A stretch of 64,000 bases of DNA from CAYRXM01 sp964428175 (lineage in GTDB: Bacteria > Chloroflexota > Anaerolineae > JAFGEY01), in NCBI GenBank assembly GCA_964428175.1, contig CAYRXM010000006.1:15687-79686 (forward strand), read 5' to 3'. The position numbers and the translations under genes are program-made. This document shows positions 60,234 through 64,000 of the stretch, piece after piece (within the stretch, counting starts at the first letter, position 1; the number at the start of each line of letters is the position of its first letter). Under the pieces are notes generated by a model. That model saw only the letters and a list, made by a program, of their open reading frames with translations. It ran no database searches and had not been told where the DNA came from.

Positions 60234-60304
60234 TCACCACGAATCTCCACGAATTCACACTAATCTACATTCTTGTTCGTGAAGATTGGTGAAGATTCGT
60301 GGTT
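60234..60304. repeat. palindromic repeat (ACCACGAATC family), copy 1
   Basis: CACCACGAATCTCCACGAAT at the left and its imperfect inverted counterpart ending GATTCGTGGTT at the right enclose a short loop. A second copy lies at 61600-61668. Both lie in gaps of the same operon-like run, just upstream of a Shine-Dalgarno sequence. In the transcript it would form a long hairpin before the next gene. Confidence 0.75.
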
Positions 60305-60326
60305 TCTTTTCGCCAGGAGGAAAGTC

Positions 60327-60872
60327 ATGCCATTCAGACCACAGATCTTTCAAGATAACATTGCCGGGCAAGTCCCCGATGCGACGGCGGAGGCGCTGGC
60401 GCAGGCTTGCGCTGAGTACGCCGCGCTGACGACGCCGGGGCAGAAAGCGCGCTGCCTCAAAACGATGATGGATGCGCTGGATCAAACCGTGGATGAACCC
60501 ACGCGCCAGGCCATCATGCAGGCTTGCGGCAGGCAGTGCATCGGCGCGAGCATCCTCGACAAGGCGCGCAAACTCGCCAGAACCGCCTCTGATCTGGACG
60601 ACCTGCTGGCGCGCTTAAACCAGGCGCACCTCGGCGGCGGACACTTGGAGCGCAAAGGCGATGTCATCCACGCCTCGTATGATCGCTGCTACTGCGGATC
60701 GGTGAACCAGACCAAAACAGCGTTCTCGCCTACCTACTGCCACTGCTCCTGCGGCTGGTATCGCCAGCTCTTCGAAACGCTCTTGGAACAACCAGTCACC
60801 GTCGAACTCGTCAGTTCCATCATCCAGGGCGACGAAAGTTGCCGCTTCAAAATCATGATTCATGAATCATGA
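60327..60872 (+). CDS. Cys-rich protein with V4R/DUF6144-like C-terminus
   Basis: 181 residues from ATG 60327 after AGGAGG. The N-terminal half is helical. The second half has a Cys cluster (CYCGS, then YCHCSCGWY) and ends LVSSIIQGDESCRFKI, a pattern like the final strand and GxxxCxF.I ending of V4R-like small-molecule-binding domains. This suggests a metal-containing ligand-binding domain without DNA-binding part. Function not known. The upstream palindromic repeat (60234-60304) lies in its leader. Confidence 0.6.
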   Translation: MPFRPQIFQDNIAGQVPDATAEALAQACAEYAALTTPGQKARCLKTMMDALDQTVDEPTRQAIMQACGRQCIGASILDKARKLARTASDLDDLLARLNQAHLGGGHLERKGDVIHASYDRCYCGSVNQTKTAFSPTYCHCSCGWYRQLFETLLEQPVTVELVSSIIQGDESCRFKIMIHES

Positions 60873-60892
60873 TCCTTTGAGGAGCATAACGT

Positions 60893-61579
60893 ATGAAACA
60901 CGAAATCGGCATCCACCAACCTGAATATCTGACCGAAGATTGGCCGGGCAAATACGACGTTTTTTCCTGGCTGGAATACGTCATCACCGTGCCCAACCCC
61001 ATCTTCCTGGTGACCACGCGCAAGGCCAACGGCGCGGCGAACGCCAACCTGCACGCCTGGGGCTTTCTGGTGGGCGAAGGGGAGCATTACTCGTCGCTGC
61101 TGGCGCTGCTCAATTACACGCACACCCACGCCAACATCCTGCGCGAAGGTGAATGGTGCCTCAACTTCCCCTCGGTTGAATTGCACCCGCAGTGTACCGA
61201 GACCATCCGCCGCAACGGCCCGGACAACGACGAGATCATCGACGCCGGCCTGACCATCGAGGCGGCGCAGACGGTTCAAGCGCCACGTATCGCCGAGTGC
61301 GCGATCAACGTAGAGTGCAAGCTGACCTGGCATCGCCCGCTGCACGAGGGCAGTGTGTGGCATCTGTTCGTCGGTCACGTGCAGCACGTAGCGATGGATG
61401 AGAGCGCGATGGTCGTCACACCGGAGCAACGCGTCGCCAATTTGGGGTTGATGTACAATGTGCGCGGCACCGTCAATCCCCTCAACGGCAGCTTCTATGG
61501 GCCGAACACCCTGGGCCTGCTCAACCAGGTACGCCGCATCACGCCGGATGTACCTGGGGTCAATCAATCGTCTTTGTGA
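60893..61579 (+). CDS. flavin reductase-like (FMN-binding split barrel) protein
   Basis: 228 residues. PIFLVTTRKANGAANANLHAWGF (about 37-59) is the FMN-binding strand-turn of the flavin reductase/flavoredoxin family, and EWCLNFPS and ECKLTWHR follow in the usual order. Members bind FMN and reduce flavins or serve as flavoredoxins. The partner enzyme is not obvious, though the flavin could serve an unlinked monooxygenase. GAGGAG lies before the ATG; the gene ends just before the second copy of the palindromic repeat. Confidence 0.8.
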   Translation: MKHEIGIHQPEYLTEDWPGKYDVFSWLEYVITVPNPIFLVTTRKANGAANANLHAWGFLVGEGEHYSSLLALLNYTHTHANILREGEWCLNFPSVELHPQCTETIRRNGPDNDEIIDAGLTIEAAQTVQAPRIAECAINVECKLTWHRPLHEGSVWHLFVGHVQHVAMDESAMVVTPEQRVANLGLMYNVRGTVNPLNGSFYGPNTLGLLNQVRRITPDVPGVNQSSL

Positions 61580-61599
61580 CAAGATTTTCAGGCAAAAAT

Positions 61600-61668
61600 T
61601 TACCACGAATCTTCACGAATCCACACTAATGTTCCCTATTCGTGAAAATTCGTGTAGATTCGTGGTTC
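61600..61668. repeat. palindromic repeat (ACCACGAATC family), copy 2
   Basis: TTACCACGAATCTTCACGAAT at the left and ATTCGTGTAGATTCGTGGTT at the right form a long imperfect stem around a short loop. It matches copy 1 at 60234-60304 in sequence, length and placement just before a ribosome binding site. Confidence 0.75.
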
Positions 61669-61687
61669 GACCAAAAAGGAGGAAACG

Positions 61688-62149
61688 ATGGAACCGAAAT
61701 TTGTTGATCTGGATGCATTTACCGTTATGGGGATCATGGTTCACGCCATGCCCGATCAGGTGGACTTCCGCGCCGTCTGGGAAGACGCCTTTATGCCGCA
61801 CCATGAGCTTATCAAGGTGCTGAGCACAGACAAAGCCTACTACGGCGTCTGGTTCCCGCACCACGGGGACGGCATCCCCGACTACATCGCCGGGATGCGC
61901 GTGCCGGATGGTTCGCCCGCGCCCGCAGGCGTCGCCGCGCGGCAGGTACCGGCGTCGCGCTACGCCGTATTCGAATGTGCGATGCCCGACATCGGCAAGA
62001 CCTACGGCTACGTCTACAACACTTGGCTCAAAGCCTCACCCTACGAATTCCCGCCCGGCGGCGCAGACTTCGAGTACTACCCGCCCGAAGGCGTGACCGA
62101 CCAACCCTGCGCCGTCTACATCCCCGTCCGCGAGAAGGTGACACCGTGA
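61688..62149 (+). CDS. GyrI-like effector-binding-domain protein (2 of 4)
   Basis: 153 residues from ATG 61688 after AAGGAGG. It has the layout of the integron-associated effector-binding and GyrI-like families: DAFTVMGIMVHA at the start, YIAGMRVPDG, VPASRYAVFEC (about 87-97) and NTWLKASPYEFPPGG, EYYPPE near the end. It is similar to the gene at 62737 (VPAS.(Y/W)AVFEC and (E)YYP shared), so the two probably arose by duplication. The stop overlaps the next start in GTGA. Confidence 0.78.
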   Translation: MEPKFVDLDAFTVMGIMVHAMPDQVDFRAVWEDAFMPHHELIKVLSTDKAYYGVWFPHHGDGIPDYIAGMRVPDGSPAPAGVAARQVPASRYAVFECAMPDIGKTYGYVYNTWLKASPYEFPPGGADFEYYPPEGVTDQPCAVYIPVREKVTP

Positions 62150-62628
62150 GCACACCGGCAGACTACCACATCAGCCCGATGCGCGTGCTGACCATGCGCG
62201 AGCAACCCTTCTTCTACGTCGCCTGCCCGCCGACGCCAATGGCGGCTCTGGACGACGAACTCGAGGGCCTGATGCCGCTGCTCGAAGCGGCGCAGACCGA
62301 GGCTCACGTGGGCGACGGCGCGCCGGTCATCACACGCTATTATCCCACCGCCGATCCGAACATCTATGTGATGGAAGTCGGCGTTCCGGTCAAACCGGGA
62401 ACACAGCCCGCCGGCGAAGCGCAGGTACAGACGCTGGCGTCCCATCGCTGCGCAGCGGTTCTCTACTGGGGCAGCCTGGAGCACATCGGCGAAGCCTACG
62501 GCGCGCTGAACCAAGCTATCAAAGACGTCGGGCTGGAACTCACCGGCGAAGGCCAGGAGTGGTACTACCACTTTGAGGGGGACAATTCACCCAACAACGT
62601 CATCGGGCTGTATATGAAGATCGTATAG
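62146..62628 (+). CDS. GyrI-like effector-binding-domain protein (3 of 4)
   Basis: 160 residues from GTG 62146, which overlaps the previous stop in GTGA, so translation is coupled. It reads VLTMREQPFFYVACP at the start, VMEVGVPVKPG in the middle, LASHRCAAVLYWGSLEHIG, and YHFEGDN near the end; this is the GyrI-like domain typical of AraC and MerR effector-binding parts, again without a DNA-binding domain. It is more distant from the flanking two GyrI-like genes than they are from each other. Confidence 0.75.
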   Translation: MSTPADYHISPMRVLTMREQPFFYVACPPTPMAALDDELEGLMPLLEAAQTEAHVGDGAPVITRYYPTADPNIYVMEVGVPVKPGTQPAGEAQVQTLASHRCAAVLYWGSLEHIGEAYGALNQAIKDVGLELTGEGQEWYYHFEGDNSPNNVIGLYMKIV

Positions 62629-62736
62629 TGCGAGTTGGCAACTCGCGTTACGACAGAACCGTTATCCAAAAGACCAAACGCGCGATGATCGCCGAGGACA
62701 TTGCAGCGGCAATGCAGATCATTCAGGAGAAAACAC

Positions 62737-63228
62737 ATGGTTAACTATCGTATCATCGAACGTGCCGCCTTTGACGTCGTCGGCAAAAAGGGCTGGATCG
62801 CCGAGCAGGACGATTTCGACCGCGTCTGGAAACAATGCAGAACAGAAAACGTGTTCAGTATCTTCGAATCACTCACCGGCTGGAAGCCCGGCCCGCAGAC
62901 CAACGGGGAAACGCTGGGCATCTCGCGCGTGGAGAACGACCCCACCAACCGCGAATTTGACTACATGGTCGCCGTCGAAGTCCCACCCGGCGTCACCCAC
63001 CCCGACCTGGAACACTACCGGGTTCCCGCCTCGCAGTGGGCCGTCTTTGAGTGCCACGGCACAGTCCCGGAGGCCATCGTCGAAGCTGAGATGTTCGCCT
63101 TTATGGAGTGGCTGCCCGCCTCGGACTACGCCCACGCCCTCGCGCCGGAAATGGAAGTCTACTATCCCGGCGAGAGCGGTCCCGATTACTACTGCGAGTT
63201 CTGGCTGCCCATCATACCAAAAGCTTAG
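62737..63228 (+). CDS. GyrI-like effector-binding-domain protein (4 of 4)
   Basis: 163 residues from ATG 62737, after AGGAGAAAACAC. The N-terminal strand FDVVGKKGWI, YMVAVEVPPGV, then VPASQWAVFECHG, and EWLPASDYAHALAPEMEVYYPG follow the integron-type effector-binding domain. Sequence shared with the gene at 61688 shows recent common origin. It is the last gene of the plus-strand run, with a hairpin 17 bases beyond its stop. Ligand unknown. Confidence 0.8.
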   Translation: MVNYRIIERAAFDVVGKKGWIAEQDDFDRVWKQCRTENVFSIFESLTGWKPGPQTNGETLGISRVENDPTNREFDYMVAVEVPPGVTHPDLEHYRVPASQWAVFECHGTVPEAIVEAEMFAFMEWLPASDYAHALAPEMEVYYPGESGPDYYCEFWLPIIPKA

Positions 63229-63565
63229 GCTGCCCAACCGCCTGAATCAGCGCCGAATTCCTCCCTCGGCGCTGATCTTGTGAAGCGTGACTTGAAACGC
63301 GCACTAGCCACCCTACAGTTTCTGTCGGTGGGGCGTTTGGATGGCTTTTCATAGCAAGGGGCCAGCTCCTGCGTTCTCGCAAACGCTGCGAACCCGGAGG
63401 GTTCGACGAGTTTGAGCGAGAACAAGCCAAACCCCGCTGGGAGCGTACCGCTCGCTCCGGTCGATGCGTTGTCGCCATTCAAGCCGGCAAACAAAAACGC
63501 TCCACGTCTTGAAGACGGGAGCGTTTGCGCCGGCAGGAAACACTCGTTTCCTCACCAATTTCAGG
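63229..63565. other. intergenic region before tRNA-Gln
   Basis: This 337-base gap contains a hairpin just after the last GyrI-like gene (63246-63276) and another long one around 63494-63526 (AAACGCTCC... GGAGCGTTT), plus a short GAACCC/GGGTTC stem near 63390. The second hairpin lies downstream of the minus-strand tRNA-Gln and may help end its transcript. No coding frame is convincing. Confidence 0.5.
63246..63276 (+). terminator. weak terminator-like hairpin after the GyrI-like cluster
   Basis: ATCAGCGCCGA (63246-63256) and TCGGCGCTGAT (63266-63276) are exact complements with a nine-base loop. The following CTTGTG is only weakly U-rich. Confidence 0.5.
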
Positions 63566-63636
63566 CTGGGGGACAGGGATTTGAACCCCGACCAAATGAT
63601 CCAGAGTCATCCGTTCTACCATTAAACTATCCCCCA
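63566..63636 (-). tRNA. trnQ: tRNA-Gln(CTG)
   Basis: 71 bases. Read on the minus strand, the acceptor TGGGGGA pairs with TCCCCCA, the D arm is GTTTAATGGTAGAAC, the anticodon stem GATGA/TCATT encloses CTCTGGA with anticodon CTG, and the T arm CGGGG-TTCAAAT-CCCTG is complete. The U1-A72 pair and G73 fit bacterial tRNA-Gln. CCA is not encoded. Confidence 0.93.
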
Positions 63637-63808
63637 GGGACAAGAGGGATTGTAGCACAGAATCTCGGATTTGGCAAACGAATGAAACTCGAGTGTGTTT
63701 CAATTTCGCGGCAGGTCTATCCGGCAGCGCGATTTGCTTTGCAATTATTCTGGCAGTATAGGCCAATAATTAATCTCTGAAAAATCACTATAGGTCTCAA
63801 TTTAATTC

Positions 63809-63837
63809 TTGACATACCCTGCAATCTGTGGTATACT
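63809..63837 (+). promoter_or_regulatory. near-consensus promoter of tRNA-Lys
   Basis: TTGACA (63809-63814) and TATACT (63832-63837) are 17 bases apart. The predicted transcript starts a few bases before the tRNA 5' end at 63847. Confidence 0.88.
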
Positions 63838-63846
63838 CGGAGTCGT

Positions 63847-63919
63847 GGGCCGTTAGCTCAGTTGGCAGAGCACCTGCCTTTTAAGCAGGGAGTCGCAGGT
63901 TCGAGTCCTGCACGGCTCA
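63847..63919 (+). tRNA. trnK: tRNA-Lys(TTT)
   Basis: 73 bases. Acceptor GGGCCGT pairs with ACGGCTC (one G-T pair), D arm GCTCAGTTGGCAGAGC, anticodon stem CCTGC/GCAGG around CTTTTAA with anticodon TTT, variable loop GAGTC, T arm GCAGG-TTCGAGT-CCTGC. The discriminator is A73. CCA is not encoded. Confidence 0.96.
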
Positions 63920-63927
63920 TGGCATAG

Positions 63928-63966
63928 AGTGGCCCTCCTCATCGTGCACGGATGGGGAGGGCCACT
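63928..63966 (+). terminator. hairpin downstream of tRNA-Lys
   Basis: AGTGGCCCTCCTCATC pairs with GATGGGGAGGGCCACT with one non-Watson-Crick pair, loop GTGCACG. It lies eight bases after the tRNA. The T-run is missing, so termination would be weak, or the structure may be a processing site. Confidence 0.55.
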
Positions 63967-64000
63967 TGCATTGAGAGGCTTGGTTGCCCTGCCCGCGTCC

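Overview
This 64 kb window is a GC-rich bacterial chromosome segment, most likely from a Chloroflexota (Anaerolineae-like) bacterium. The taxonomic guess rests on gene content: a secreted protein built on FPETG...GGL.IFGYP repeats, a TIGR04076 protein, membrane STAS proteins of RsbR type, many proteins with several zinc ribbons plus FHA domains, and a WD40 lipoprotein. These are typical of that phylum, but no marker tree was possible. No phage, IS element, CRISPR array or rRNA is visible.

Layout. 1-1264: end of a PgpH/YqfF HD hydrolase, then ybeY and a dgkA-type kinase. 1307-6514: a self-contained operon with its own extended -10 promoter and terminator, encoding three tandem membrane STAS paralogues, a class III cyclase-like DUF2652 protein and a CHAT (caspase-like) protease; this is the best candidate for an undescribed system. 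6589-15087 (minus): GH31 and GH51 hemicellulose-debranching glycosidases, a WD40 lipoprotein, a class I methyltransferase, a GT8-like glycosyltransferase and a TIGR04076 protein. 15253-18063: an orphan FtsX/MacB-type permease under a near-consensus promoter, facing dnaE (18127-21720, minus) across a shared terminator.

21937-25202 (minus): an ECF sigma factor translationally coupled to an anti-sigma protein that is fused, across one membrane segment, to a degenerate glycosidase domain and an apparently intact M23 LytM peptidase. 25740-30855 (plus): WecA/TagO-type glycosyltransferase, ABC-F, coaE, a double-GNAT protein and a small membrane protein. 30942-38754 (minus): secreted repeat protein, FIST-domain protein with a small partner, SIMPL protein, zinc-ribbon membrane protein, and a PhoR/PhoB-type two-component pair whose kinase carries a palindromic repeat inside its ATPase coding sequence. 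38982-44432 (plus): pyruvate phosphate dikinase and alpha-glucan phosphorylase, each with a visible promoter.

44584-50871 (plus): Ser/Thr kinase-FHA, flavodoxin, PP2C phosphatase, VWA protein and a four-zinc-ribbon FHA protein, which together look like a TerY-P-like phospho-signalling module. 51011-63228 (plus): a TPR protein and then a long run of small stress, detoxification and ligand-binding genes (ClbS/DinB-like, amidase, Fpg-like, four GyrI-like proteins, VOC, isochorismatase, transglutaminase-like, flavin reductase). The window ends with tRNA-Gln(CTG) on minus and tRNA-Lys(TTT) on plus.

Three dispersed palindromic repeat families, each with two copies here, lie between or inside these units and point to ongoing small-repeat mobility.
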